This document shows, in pieces, positions 42,801 to 52,236 of a DNA stretch of 64,000 nt. The DNA lies in the NCBI GenBank assembly GCA_013289195.1, contig JABDAI010000003.1, forward strand, positions 7,240 to 71,239, read 5' to 3'. The translations under genes were made by a program, and so were the position numbers. The notes below the pieces were generated by a model. It did not search any database, was not told where the DNA came from, and saw nothing but the letters and a program-made list of their open reading frames with translations. Numbering within the stretch: position 1 is the first letter of the stretch; each line of letters starts with the position of its first letter. This DNA is from Verrucomicrobiota bacterium (lineage in GTDB: Bacteria > Verrucomicrobiota > Verrucomicrobiae > Opitutales > CG1-02-43-26).

Positions 42801-43961
42801 CTAATCCACACAAGAACTCAACCATTCGGCAGCGCCCAATTTATCAGCACTAATTAATAAATTCCTTAATTTATTTGCTTGAATCAATATTTCTTCCCTC
42901 CGCTTTGGACTTTTGATACATTCAATTAATTCATCATTTAATATCTTAGAATTTGCATCATTTTGTATATACTCAGGATAAACAGTTTCTTTCAACAAGA
43001 TGTTTGCCATACCTAATTTATCTATATCCACAATCATTCGGCCTATAATATAAGTAAACATATTTGCCTTATAAAGAATCGCTCCAGGAATTCCAGCCAA
43101 GGCACAGGCTAATGACATAGTTCCTGAGCTTCCTAAAAGCGCTTTTCCTGAAATTGCGTTTTTAGTATTACATTGACATAGTTTAATTTTATTCTTTAGC
43201 GCCTTCTTTTTACTCAAACAATTCTCTAACACTGATTTGATTTTCTCTGTAGGATATATCACTAATGCCTGCTCATTTGGATAAGGTTGTAGCAACAATT
43301 CAAAAGCATCGAGCATTATAGGGAAAATACGGCTAACAGCTATTTTTCGGCTACCAGGGAGGAGTAAAATCGGACCTTTTGCATCGAATTTTATAGGAGA
43401 GTGATAATCAGGGAGTAAAAATGGGTGTCCTACAAAATGAACATCTAAATCCGTATCTTTATAGCAATCGACTTCAAAAGGAAAAATCACTCCTAAGCTA
43501 TTGAGATATTTTGCCATAGCAAAACGACGTTTCGATTTCCAAGCCCAGATTTGAGGGCCTATGTAATAACAAAGCTTGATAGCTCCCCCTGCTTTATCAC
43601 AAAGTTTTTCTTCAAATAGCTTTTTCGCTAGGCGTAAATTAAATCCGGGATAATCGACAAAGCAAATTGTCTTGGGTTTGTAGCTTTTAATCCAGTTGAA
43701 AATAGCGTCAAATAATTCCTTAAAAAACGTATAATTTTTCAATACCTCCAAAAGCCCTACGACAGAACTTTCCGTCAAATCCCATAACAAATCAGCTCCT
43801 ACTTCTTTTAGTTTCTTCCCTCCCAAGGCGGAAACTTTTAATCCAGGTCTTAATATAAGGAGTTGTTTAAGAATTTCTGCAGCATGTTCATCGCCAGAAT
43901 GCTCACCTGCGATAATTAAAAGATCAGGTCTTTTCTTAGGTACTGGTAGTACTATACTCAT
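42801..43961 (-). CDS. lpxB: Lipid-A-disaccharide synthase
   Basis: LpxB, a family 19 glycosyltransferase, joins UDP-2,3-diacylglucosamine and lipid X in lipid A synthesis. The N-terminal LIIAGEHSGDEHAAEILKQL, the central VDYPGFNLRLAKK, YYIGPQIWAWKSKR and HFVGHPF blocks, and the LLLPGSRKIAVSRIFPIML and GSSGTMSLACALAGIPGAILYKA motifs are in family order. Length 386 is normal. It overlaps the preceding oxidoreductase gene by 26 bp and is the last gene of the lysS-lolC/E-lolD-oxidoreductase-lpxB run. Confidence 0.95.
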   Translation of the reverse strand: MSIVLPVPKKRPDLLIIAGEHSGDEHAAEILKQLLILRPGLKVSALGGKKLKEVGADLLWDLTESSVVGLLEVLKNYTFFKELFDAIFNWIKSYKPKTICFVDYPGFNLRLAKKLFEEKLCDKAGGAIKLCYYIGPQIWAWKSKRRFAMAKYLNSLGVIFPFEVDCYKDTDLDVHFVGHPFLLPDYHSPIKFDAKGPILLLPGSRKIAVSRIFPIMLDAFELLLQPYPNEQALVIYPTEKIKSVLENCLSKKKALKNKIKLCQCNTKNAISGKALLGSSGTMSLACALAGIPGAILYKANMFTYIIGRMIVDIDKLGMANILLKETVYPEYIQNDANSKILNDELIECIKSPKRREEILIQANKLRNLLISADKLGAAEWLSSCVD

Positions 43962-44907
43962 CGATTTTCATAGACTTTTTTACTTGACCTTGAATTTGCT
44001 GGGTAATTTGTAAAGCCACATCCAGGGCAGAGCTTCCTAAAGAAATGTCGACTTTGGGTTTTGAAGCCTCATTAATACACTGAATAAAGGCCGCAAGTTC
44101 TACCTTCAAAGGTTCGGCTTTGTCAATGGGTATTTCTTCCTTTTCTAATCCCGAAGATCCTTTTCGGATCAAATGACCTGTTTGATTCATAAAATCCAAA
44201 GATAAATAAGTTGAGGGCTGAAAAACTCGAATCTCTCTCACTTTTTTAAGGCTAACACGGCTTGCATTTAAATTGGCAATAGCACCGTTTTCAAAAGTAA
44301 TTCGGGCATTGGCAATGTCTTCCGTATTTAGAAGCACACAGACACCTATGGATTCAATTTTTTTGATCGGCGATTGGATAAGCTGCATGATAATACTAAT
44401 ATCATGTATCATAAGGTCCAAAACTACCCCTACTTCGGTTCCCCGAGGATTAAAAGGAGCCAAACGATCAACAGTAATGTATTGAGGATTGTTAATGACT
44501 TTTTCTAGATAACTAATAACTGGATTGTAATGTTCAACATGTCCCACTTGAACAACACAGTTTTTTACTTTAGCTAATTTTGCAATCTCCATAGCCTCGT
44601 TAACACTTGTACAAAGCGGCTTCTCAATCAGTAAATGACACCCCACTTCTAGTAGTTCCATGGCAACTTCATGATGTTTAGGAGTCGGTACCACAACACT
44701 GACTGCATCACAGGCCTCCCCTAATTCTTTTAGGGAATTAAATCTTTTACAGGAATACAAATTACAAATCTCTTGTGCGCGTTTATCATCAATTTCATAG
44801 ATTCCAACAAACTCGCACTGCTCTAATTCATTATATACGCGCGCATGAACTTGTCCTAAAAAGCCAACTCCAGCTACTCCACATCTAATTTTTTTATTAT
44901 TTGTCAT
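43936..44907 (-). CDS. Gfo/Idh/MocA-family oxidoreductase
   Basis: This is an NAD(P)-dependent sugar-type dehydrogenase. The Rossmann motif GVAGVGFLGQVHARVY is at residues 9-24, the EKPLCTS motif with the conserved Lys lies near residue 95, and the C-terminal domain carries VLDLMIHDISIIMQL. Length is 323 residues. It sits between lolD (4 bp away) and lpxB (26-bp overlap), so a role in lipid A or surface-sugar precursors is suggested. The substrate is not deducible. Confidence 0.9.
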   Translation of the reverse strand: MTNNKKIRCGVAGVGFLGQVHARVYNELEQCEFVGIYEIDDKRAQEICNLYSCKRFNSLKELGEACDAVSVVVPTPKHHEVAMELLEVGCHLLIEKPLCTSVNEAMEIAKLAKVKNCVVQVGHVEHYNPVISYLEKVINNPQYITVDRLAPFNPRGTEVGVVLDLMIHDISIIMQLIQSPIKKIESIGVCVLLNTEDIANARITFENGAIANLNASRVSLKKVREIRVFQPSTYLSLDFMNQTGHLIRKGSSGLEKEEIPIDKAEPLKVELAAFIQCINEASKPKVDISLGSSALDVALQITQQIQGQVKKSMKIDEYSTTST

Positions 44908-44911
44908 GAAA

Positions 44912-45613
44912 TTACTTTATTTCAAGCTTCCCAAAAGTTAAAAATCCTTGTCGCTGTGTTTGCTCTGCAAAATCAGGATTATGTGTGACGAGTATTAGAC
45001 TTGTTTGGACCTCACTGCAAAGAGAAAGTAATAACTCCATAACACCTAATCCCGTTTTTTCATCGAGATTACCTGTAGGTTCATCTGCAACAATGACCCG
45101 AGGATTATTCATCAAAGCCCGGGCAATTGAAACTCTTTGAGCCTCTCCTCCCGAAAGTTGATTAGACAAATGCGTCATTCGATTTTTAAGTCCCACAACA
45201 TTCAGTAATTCCCGCGCGCGCTCCTTATCCTCAAGCTCCAGAGGTCCAATAAGCCGCTTAGCCATCAGAACATTTTCTAGTGCATTAAGTTCAGGAATTA
45301 AATAGTGGGATTGGAAAATAAGTCCAAAGAAATTCCCTCTCTGCTTAGCCAAATTAAAATGTTTATATTTTGAAACCGTTTTACCCTCCCAAAGTACTTC
45401 TCCGCTATCAGGATTTTCTAACAAAGTAATCAGATTTAGCAATGTCGTTTTACCGGCCCCAGATTCGCCGCGAATACTCAAGCTTTCACCCGCATTTAAG
45501 CTTAAGTCTATTCCATCAATAACGTGAATTTTTTCTCTATGCGGTGTAGCAAAGGATTTTTTAAGCTTCTTCGCTTCTAAAACAAAGGGTGATTTTAGTG
45601 GCAAATCAGTCAT
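44912..45613 (-). CDS. lolD: Lipoprotein-releasing ABC ATPase LolD
   Basis: LolD drives release of outer-membrane lipoproteins from the inner membrane. Walker A GESGAGKTT is at residues 49-57, the Q-loop is IFQSHYLIPELNALENV, the signature is LSGGEAQRVSIARAL, and Walker B is VIVADEPTGNLDEKTG. The LIPELNALENV wording is the LolD-specific form. It overlaps the permease stop by 8 bp. Length is 233 residues. It works with the LolC/E-type permease next to it. Confidence 0.94.
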   Translation of the reverse strand: MTDLPLKSPFVLEAKKLKKSFATPHREKIHVIDGIDLSLNAGESLSIRGESGAGKTTLLNLITLLENPDSGEVLWEGKTVSKYKHFNLAKQRGNFFGLIFQSHYLIPELNALENVLMAKRLIGPLELEDKERARELLNVVGLKNRMTHLSNQLSGGEAQRVSIARALMNNPRVIVADEPTGNLDEKTGLGVMELLLSLCSEVQTSLILVTHNPDFAEQTQRQGFLTFGKLEIK

Positions 45614-46844
45614 TTCTTAAAGCTTCAGAAGGTTTTAAACGAGCTGCTTTTATGGCCGGCAATAATCCAGCCATGGTGGCGATGAGGATGGCACTTAAAC
45701 TAATTATTAGGAAGTCACTTAATAAGAAATGGGCGGGTACTTCAGTAAATTGATAAAAATTCGATAACACATCTTTGCGCTGTGTAATGCCTAAAATAGT
45801 ATGAATAATACCATTTCTAAAATAGATAGCTATGATACCAAAAATACAACCGAGTATAGTACCGACAATACCTATAAAAAACCCCTGAAAGCAGAAACTA
45901 AAGGCTATCTGGCTGGATGTTCCACCCATTGCGCCAATTAAGCCAATTTCACGAATTTTACGAATCACACTTGTCATTAAAGAACTGGCAATAGAGAATG
46001 ACGCTACTAATATAATAAATATCATTATAAAGAACATCATCGTCTTTTCGAGCTTTAAAACAAAAAGGTAATCTTGATTATATTTATCCTCCATCCAGCT
46101 AGATATTATATAAGGAGAATTTGCAAAAGCTTTTTTAAGCTCGGAAGTGGCAAAATGAATATCAACTCCGGGTTTCAATTTTATACTCACCCCATGAATC
46201 CCCTCCCCCATTCCGTATAATTCTTGCATAAGACTTAAAGCAACGAGAGCTGATTTCGAATCTATCGCGTTCCATCCGGTTTCGTAAATACCAACAACTT
46301 TTAGTTCACGTGGGAGTAAAACCTCATCCTTTTTCATATGTTCAAGCATCAGGGGGGTATAAACTTCAACAGAAGAACCCACTTTTGCTGCTATAGAAGC
46401 AGCAAATCCTGAACCTAATATAATAGAGTTTTCATCAAGATCTTTAAGATCACCGGCAATAAGGTAACTTTTAATGGGAAGGACTTTATCTTCTAATTCA
46501 AAGTCAATTCCTTTTAATAAAGGAAAACCGGGATAATCTCCATTTTTAAGCATTACCATCCCTAGAGCATGAGGAGCAACGGCTTCAACGAATTCGAACT
46601 TCTTTACCTTATCGATAAACTCCTGCGAATTGTAGATAATCGCATTGGAAGTAATTCTAATATCTCCTGTTGCATTGTGTACGGTTTCGCGCATTTTTTC
46701 AGCAAAGCCATTCATTACGGTAGTCACAACTACAAGGACCATAACCCCCAAAGTCACACCAATAATTGCCATTACGGCAAAAAAGGAAAATCGCTTTCCT
46801 GAAGGAAAAAGTTGCTTAAATGCTAAGTAAAAATACCAAGGCAT
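45606..46844 (-). CDS. LolC/E-type lipoprotein-releasing permease
   Basis: This is the membrane subunit that hands lipoproteins to LolA. The architecture is one N-terminal helix (about residues 19-41), a large periplasmic domain, then three C-terminal helices with the FtsX motif SVIRKIREIGLIGAMGG. The N-terminal FLAFKQLFPSGKRFSFFAVMA-like start is typical for LolC/LolE. Only one such permease gene is present, so it may act as a homodimer, as in organisms with a LolF protein. It lies 5 bp after lysS. Confidence 0.9.
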   Translation of the reverse strand: MPWYFYLAFKQLFPSGKRFSFFAVMAIIGVTLGVMVLVVVTTVMNGFAEKMRETVHNATGDIRITSNAIIYNSQEFIDKVKKFEFVEAVAPHALGMVMLKNGDYPGFPLLKGIDFELEDKVLPIKSYLIAGDLKDLDENSIILGSGFAASIAAKVGSSVEVYTPLMLEHMKKDEVLLPRELKVVGIYETGWNAIDSKSALVALSLMQELYGMGEGIHGVSIKLKPGVDIHFATSELKKAFANSPYIISSWMEDKYNQDYLFVLKLEKTMMFFIMIFIILVASFSIASSLMTSVIRKIREIGLIGAMGGTSSQIAFSFCFQGFFIGIVGTILGCIFGIIAIYFRNGIIHTILGITQRKDVLSNFYQFTEVPAHFLLSDFLIISLSAILIATMAGLLPAIKAARLKPSEALRND

Positions 46845-46849
46845 GCTTA

Positions 46850-48316
46850 TTATTGAGGTCTTAACGTCGGATACAATATAGTATCACGGATATTAGAAGC
46901 TCCCGTCAATAAAATAATTAGACGATCAATCCCTATACCCATGCCGCCTGCTGGGGGCATACCATGTTCCATTGCTTGAATAAATTCGTAATCCACACAG
47001 TGCTGATCCTCGCCGGCTTGGAATTCGAGCATTTGCTTTTGAACTATTGGGTCATTTTGCTCAGAATAGGCTGGAGCAATTTCTTGTCCATTAATACAGA
47101 GTTCAAAGACATCGATAACCGATGGATCATCTTGATTGATCTTTGCCAAGGGGCAAAGATCTTTAGGAATATGCGTCACAAAGGTAGGTTGGATTAAAGT
47201 AGGCTCAATTAATTTTTCAAAGACATTATTGGTGACTTCAAAATCTTCATGTTTGGGATCAACAAAGATTCCAAATTGCTTACAAGCAGCAAGCTTTTCT
47301 TCCTTCGACCGGGTAAACCAATTAGGATCCTTAGTGGCTTCTTTTATCAATTGCTTATAAGAAACTTCCCTCCATTTTCCGCCTAAATCAATAACCTGGC
47401 CATTGGATTGCTCAATTTGTGTCGAACCTATCACCGTTTTACATAGATGTTGAATTAGGTCATAAACTAAACTCATCATCCCCCGAAAGTCGGTATAAGA
47501 TTGATAAACTTCAAGCATGGTAAATTCGGGATTATGCTTGCGAGAAAGACCTTCATTACGAAAGACCCGCCCTAACTCAAATACACGATCCATTCCTCCG
47601 ACAAGCATGCGTTTTAAATAGAGCTCATGACAAATACGGAGAAAAAAGTTATGATCCAAAGCTCTCATATGCGTCTCAAATGGGCGCGCCGCAGCCCCGC
47701 CGGGCACGGCCTGAAGACAAGGAGTTTCTACCTCGACAAAATCACGACTCCATAAGAAGTTTCTAATTTCCTTAATGACTTCACTACGAATAAAAAACCG
47801 CTTACGTGCCTCTTGATTAATAATGATATCTAAATGCCGTTCACGATAACGCTGTTCATCATCTGTTAGACCATGCCATTTTTCTGGTAAAGGTCTCAAA
47901 GATTTTGATAGAAGGGCATAATTTGTGACTTTAATAGTGATCTCACCTGTCTTCGTCTTAAAGAGGTGTCCTTTTGCCCCTATTATATCACCAATGTCCA
48001 ATTTTTTAAAAGCTTCGTATGCAGAATCGCCAATCTCTTCAGCCTTAAAATAAAGCTGAATTTGACCCGAACGATCTTGAATTTTAACAAAACTAGCCTT
48101 ACCCATAGCACGAAAAACGAGTATTCTTCCGGCAACACAGACCTCAGGGCTACTTTGTGTTTCTTCATCATAAAGAGCTATAGCCTCTACCGAAGTTTGT
48201 TTTTGTTCCCAGTTGGCACGAAAGGGGTCATACCCTTCCTTCCGCATAGCCTCTAACTTTGCCATACGAACTGCATATAAATCGCTCGTTTCTACTATTG
48301 ATGGTGATTCACTCAT
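46850..48316 (-). CDS. lysS: Lysyl-tRNA synthetase, class II
   Basis: LysRS charges tRNA-Lys. An OB-fold anticodon domain occupies residues about 60-160 (VCVAGRILVFRAMGKASFVK). The class II motifs follow: motif 1 in FLWSRDFVEVETPCL, motif 2 in VFELGRVFRNEGLSRKHNPEFTMLE, motif 3 in GMGIGIDRLIILLTGASNIRD. Length 488 is normal. It heads the minus-strand run that continues through lolC/E, lolD, an oxidoreductase and lpxB. A weak TTGTCA-17-TAGTAT promoter lies within the 126-bp upstream gap. Confidence 0.96.
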   Translation of the reverse strand: MSESPSIVETSDLYAVRMAKLEAMRKEGYDPFRANWEQKQTSVEAIALYDEETQSSPEVCVAGRILVFRAMGKASFVKIQDRSGQIQLYFKAEEIGDSAYEAFKKLDIGDIIGAKGHLFKTKTGEITIKVTNYALLSKSLRPLPEKWHGLTDDEQRYRERHLDIIINQEARKRFFIRSEVIKEIRNFLWSRDFVEVETPCLQAVPGGAAARPFETHMRALDHNFFLRICHELYLKRMLVGGMDRVFELGRVFRNEGLSRKHNPEFTMLEVYQSYTDFRGMMSLVYDLIQHLCKTVIGSTQIEQSNGQVIDLGGKWREVSYKQLIKEATKDPNWFTRSKEEKLAACKQFGIFVDPKHEDFEVTNNVFEKLIEPTLIQPTFVTHIPKDLCPLAKINQDDPSVIDVFELCINGQEIAPAYSEQNDPIVQKQMLEFQAGEDQHCVDYEFIQAMEHGMPPAGGMGIGIDRLIILLTGASNIRDTILYPTLRPQ

Positions 48317-48442
48317 AGATTATCAAAAAGGCAATACTACAACAAGGCAGTCTTGTTGACAAGTTTAATATTATAGCCAATTGATATCGAAGTCAGGAAA
48401 AACTCAAAAACAAGAAAACGCATCCGAGAGGATTCTTGCAGT

Positions 48443-49921
48443 CTAATGTGAATCCAATTTAGGACAATCGGTTTGATGGAGGCGTTGCATTGCTGCTAAT
48501 AATGCGCTGGTAGCAGCATCATAATCGCCGCTTTTCGAACAATCGTTGATAGCGGTTTTGATTTGATGTCCATTGACAGTGAAGGCATCACACTTACTCA
48601 ATAATACTGCCAGTCCATCAATTATGCTTTGATTACGATAAGCGTCTCCAATAGTAAGATTTGTGAGATTAGTACACTTTTCTGTGCTAAAAGTAGCATT
48701 TTCATGAATATTGCCGATAGCAAGTATTATAAGATTGGGACATGGTCCTAGTATTTTAAAAATGCCTCCCTTATAAATAGTCTTAATGGAAAGTGTTGTA
48801 AGATTCAAAAAGTGGTCCAAGAGCTTTACCTCACTTTTTTCACAAATTGTCTCAACATTGAGAGTTGTAAGATTAGGTAGCCTACAAATAAGCTTACTTT
48901 CAATACTTGTAATAGTAAGGATTGTAAGATGATTGAATGAAGTTGGTAAAGTAACCTCGGCTATTATTTTTTCAATAGTTAGACTTGTGAGATTTGGAAA
49001 TAAGTTTCCTAAGTGACAGATGAGGTTTGGTTTAATTTGGCTGATGGAGTAACTTGTAGAAAAAATTCCATCTGCTAACTCAAGAATATCGATATTCTTA
49101 ATCAAGGTTATATTCAGGCTTTCAATTTTCGTAGAATAATGAATAGGTAGGTTTAGTACAGTGATAAACGAATTCAGTGCATTAAGACTAATGGGTGTTT
49201 GCTTTGCAGGAGTGTTGACCGCGCTTCCTAGCTTAAAATGTGCATCAGAATCAATATTTCCCATAACGCATCGCGTAAGGTTAGAAAAAACATTGGGATT
49301 GTTTAAAAAAAAATTTCTAAATGTAGATTTAAGACCATCAACGCAACTATTAATATTTAAATGAAGGGTATTAATGTTATTGAAAAATTCTTGATTTTGG
49401 AAAACTGAATAACTCAACTGCTTTAGCTCTTCGTCCTCTCGAATCGTCAAAATTATATCTAGCCTTTCTTTCAAGATAGGATCGATGCAGAATAAATCAA
49501 ATATTGATTTATTAGTTAAATCGATGAGAAAAATAACAAAGTTGATTTTGAAGTTAGAACGCAAAATAAGACCAAGAAAATAATAATGCGAAATAGGACT
49601 AAGAAGATCATAATTAACTCTCAACGAATTTAATTTAACAATAAAAAATGATCTCCAATTATTATAATAAGAGAAAATACGTTTAACTAGTTCTTCCGGC
49701 AGCTTAGGATCAAAATATGAAAGAGCAAAATGATGGAAAAAAATAAATTTTCTGTCTTGTTTACACAAAGTTTTATTTTTAATTCCAACGAATATTTCAC
49801 ATGGTTGTATTCTTTGGGTTCTGCTTTGAATGCTTGGTGATACTATAGAAAATTTCACCTTGGAAAAAGTACTAGTTTTAATGCACCCATTCGTATTGTG
49901 TGTTTTTGTTACTGTATTCAT
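48443..49921 (-). CDS. F-box-like LRR protein
   Basis: Residues about 76-110 read LPEELVKRIFSYYNNWRSFF then VKLNSLRVNYDLL, which fits an F-box. From about residue 255 come eight to nine repeats of 22-26 residues with the pattern LTxLxIxxI...LP, e.g. LTSLTIEKIIAEVTLPTSF and LTTLSIKTIYKGGIFKILGP. The repeats form an LRR-like solenoid. No signal peptide is evident. It is 46 bp from a paralogue (49968-51980) and both face the same way. F-box plus LRR is the layout of eukaryotic substrate receptors of SCF ubiquitin ligases; in bacteria such proteins are usually effectors. The F-box match is by eye. Confidence 0.68.
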   Translation of the reverse strand: MNTVTKTHNTNGCIKTSTFSKVKFSIVSPSIQSRTQRIQPCEIFVGIKNKTLCKQDRKFIFFHHFALSYFDPKLPEELVKRIFSYYNNWRSFFIVKLNSLRVNYDLLSPISHYYFLGLILRSNFKINFVIFLIDLTNKSIFDLFCIDPILKERLDIILTIREDEELKQLSYSVFQNQEFFNNINTLHLNINSCVDGLKSTFRNFFLNNPNVFSNLTRCVMGNIDSDAHFKLGSAVNTPAKQTPISLNALNSFITVLNLPIHYSTKIESLNITLIKNIDILELADGIFSTSYSISQIKPNLICHLGNLFPNLTSLTIEKIIAEVTLPTSFNHLTILTITSIESKLICRLPNLTTLNVETICEKSEVKLLDHFLNLTTLSIKTIYKGGIFKILGPCPNLIILAIGNIHENATFSTEKCTNLTNLTIGDAYRNQSIIDGLAVLLSKCDAFTVNGHQIKTAINDCSKSGDYDAATSALLAAMQRLHQTDCPKLDSH

Positions 49922-49967
49922 AAATCAATGCGGTTCATACTAAGAGTATAAATTATCATAAATTTCA

Positions 49968-51980
49968 TTAGCTATCGTCACGTATAGTTTTCATGACATA
50001 GCGATTAGGCTGATTACTTGAGGATTGTAATTCAAAACTATACTTGTGCTCAATAGTTTTAATAATATAACTGTTACAATCATTACTTGAGCTTTGTAAT
50101 TCGAAAATATATGGGTCATTAATATTTGGAAGTTTATTTAACGAAGTAGGTAAAATAAAAATAACGTTCATACCAATATCTCCAATAATGAGACGTTGAA
50201 ACTCTTTTATTGAATTGGATAACTTAAAAGTAATGTTGCTACCAGTATCTCCAATAACTAGACTCTGTAATTTATCGCAACCAGATAAATCAAAACTAAC
50301 ATCGCTACCAACATCCCCAATAGTAACGCTTTCAAGTTTGGAAAGTGAGGTGAGCCAATACAAATTAGTATTACTAGCAATATCTCCAATTTCGAGATTG
50401 GTTAATTTAGGGAAGCAATATATTTTCTCCAATAATGTATTAAGAAAACTCATGTTATCTGCATCTATTTCGATTTTTTTAAGATCTAAAGTAAGAATAC
50501 TATCAATCAACTTTATGTCAGAAGGGGTTAAGAGCAATTCATTTAGCTTATTGAATTCATGAAGATTTTTAATTCTAAGAATTATTGTCGATTGTTCTTC
50601 TGCAATAGAAATGGGTATGGATAATGCGTTTGGAAGTAGATCGTCGAAAGAAATAGTAACATATTCTTTCCGTTGTGATTCTTTTTTTGATGCAAACTTA
50701 GGTAACTCAAGAAAGCGATCATCTATTCGTTGTACATGAAAACTTTCAAGATTAGGAAGAGATTTTGGGAAGAATAGTTGAGCACCTGTATGGATAATTC
50801 CGATAGAAACATTGTTAAGCGCATCAAGAAATTTTGGTAAGTTCAAAGTAGCATTAAAAATAATGCCAATGGAAAGCTTAGTAAGCCCATTGAGAACTTC
50901 GGGAAAGGAAATTTCAGCACCTGTATGAATAACGCCAATAGAAAGGCTGGTAAGCGAATCAAGAGGTTTTAATAAAGACAATTTACCACTAATACTATCA
51001 AAAGAAAGACTAGTAAGCGTATTGAGAGCGGGTAGGCACACAGAAGCATCACTATTAATATAGCTTATTGAAATATGCGTCAATATATTGAATGAATCAG
51101 GTAAATCAAAAACAATTTTATCTTCAATATTCCCAAAAGTAAGACTTGTGAGACTAGAAAAAGAACTTAGATTTTGAGAAATAGTAGCTAATAATACTTG
51201 AATCGTGGAATAAGTATCCTTATTAATGGTGATATTTTGAAAATTTAATTCTTGAATGTGTTTGAATGTTTTGGGGGGTTCGATTGACAATTGATGATGT
51301 GAATACATTACTGCCATTTGACGGATTTTATCTATAGTTTCAGCTTTAAAAACAATTATATTAGGTGTGAGTTCCAAACTTGATAATAAGTTGAATAAAT
51401 TCCAGGAAAAACTAAGTTTACTATTCGTAACAGAATTAAAACTTATCTTCTCAAATTTGTCAGCAGAAGCCATTGCTTCTGCTGACTGATCAGACAATAA
51501 AAATTGTCGCTCTTGTATTTCAAAAATTCTTGCTGATCGATTAAGCAGCATGAATTGATCATCCCTCAAGTTTTCGGCAGATTGATAAGTAAAAGAGATG
51601 AGATTATAAAATCGTTTTGAGACTAATCGAACCGCAAGTAAACTTTTGAAATTGCAATAATATACTGCTCGGCTTAAACTTTCCTCATATTTTGATGCGA
51701 AACGTTCATCACCTATAAAGACAAAAAGCTTAAAGGGTATTTCAGAAAGAAAAGTAAAATGATCTTTTGCATATTTTCCCATGAGATTCAGGTTTAGTGA
51801 TATGTATTCTGGTTCTGCCGACAGTTCGTCAAGACGCCGTTCACGAGCCTCAATTTCTATTATCTTAAATGTACGTCGGGACTCTGAACTTCCCTGAGAA
51901 ACTCTTTGCTCATCTTGAGGTGTCTCCTGAGACTTAATGTGACCTTTGGTTTCTGAAGTAATAGGCATCATATCTGTCAT
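49968..51980 (-). CDS. F-box-like LRR protein, large paralogue
   Basis: This 670-residue protein begins with a charged, disordered segment (1-45) including EARERRLDEL, which echoes the ARERxL motif of the F-box-like protein at 17848. An interrupted F-box-like stretch runs from about residue 58 (FLSEIPFKLFVFI) to 110 (LLAVRLVSKRFYNLI). From about residue 225 there are some 15 LRR-like repeats of 20-25 residues, such as LTSLSIGVIHTGAEISFPEV and LTKLSIGIIFNATLNLPKFL. The duplicated C-terminal tail repeats the phrase FELQSSSNxxNxYxxKTI twice. It lies 46 bp upstream of a smaller paralogue. No signal peptide is visible. Confidence 0.66.
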   Translation of the reverse strand: MTDMMPITSETKGHIKSQETPQDEQRVSQGSSESRRTFKIIEIEARERRLDELSAEPEYISLNLNLMGKYAKDHFTFLSEIPFKLFVFIGDERFASKYEESLSRAVYYCNFKSLLAVRLVSKRFYNLISFTYQSAENLRDDQFMLLNRSARIFEIQERQFLLSDQSAEAMASADKFEKISFNSVTNSKLSFSWNLFNLLSSLELTPNIIVFKAETIDKIRQMAVMYSHHQLSIEPPKTFKHIQELNFQNITINKDTYSTIQVLLATISQNLSSFSSLTSLTFGNIEDKIVFDLPDSFNILTHISISYINSDASVCLPALNTLTSLSFDSISGKLSLLKPLDSLTSLSIGVIHTGAEISFPEVLNGLTKLSIGIIFNATLNLPKFLDALNNVSIGIIHTGAQLFFPKSLPNLESFHVQRIDDRFLELPKFASKKESQRKEYVTISFDDLLPNALSIPISIAEEQSTIILRIKNLHEFNKLNELLLTPSDIKLIDSILTLDLKKIEIDADNMSFLNTLLEKIYCFPKLTNLEIGDIASNTNLYWLTSLSKLESVTIGDVGSDVSFDLSGCDKLQSLVIGDTGSNITFKLSNSIKEFQRLIIGDIGMNVIFILPTSLNKLPNINDPYIFELQSSSNDCNSYIIKTIEHKYSFELQSSSNQPNRYVMKTIRDDS

Positions 51981-52236
51981 TTTTTTAATTTAACAAATAT
52001 TTTGAATCTGAAAGTTTAGAATTGCAAGATTTAACGGTAAAATATTTCCGTGTTTTATAATCTCAATGCCTAATAAGTCTATCTAGCGCGACACCTGCCA
52101 ACTCTAAAGAAAACTTAAATTATGATCGTCTTTTAACTGACATCAATAGCGAAGTTTTTCAAAAGGGAAAAAGATTTCTCAAGATTTATTTCTGAATCAG
52201 ATATATTCGATACAGGACGAGAAATATGTTCATTCT

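Noticed and set aside
48400..48442. Possible terminator after the 492-residue F-box-like gene
   Set aside because: Only a four-base ATCC/GGAT stem is visible, which is too weak to report.
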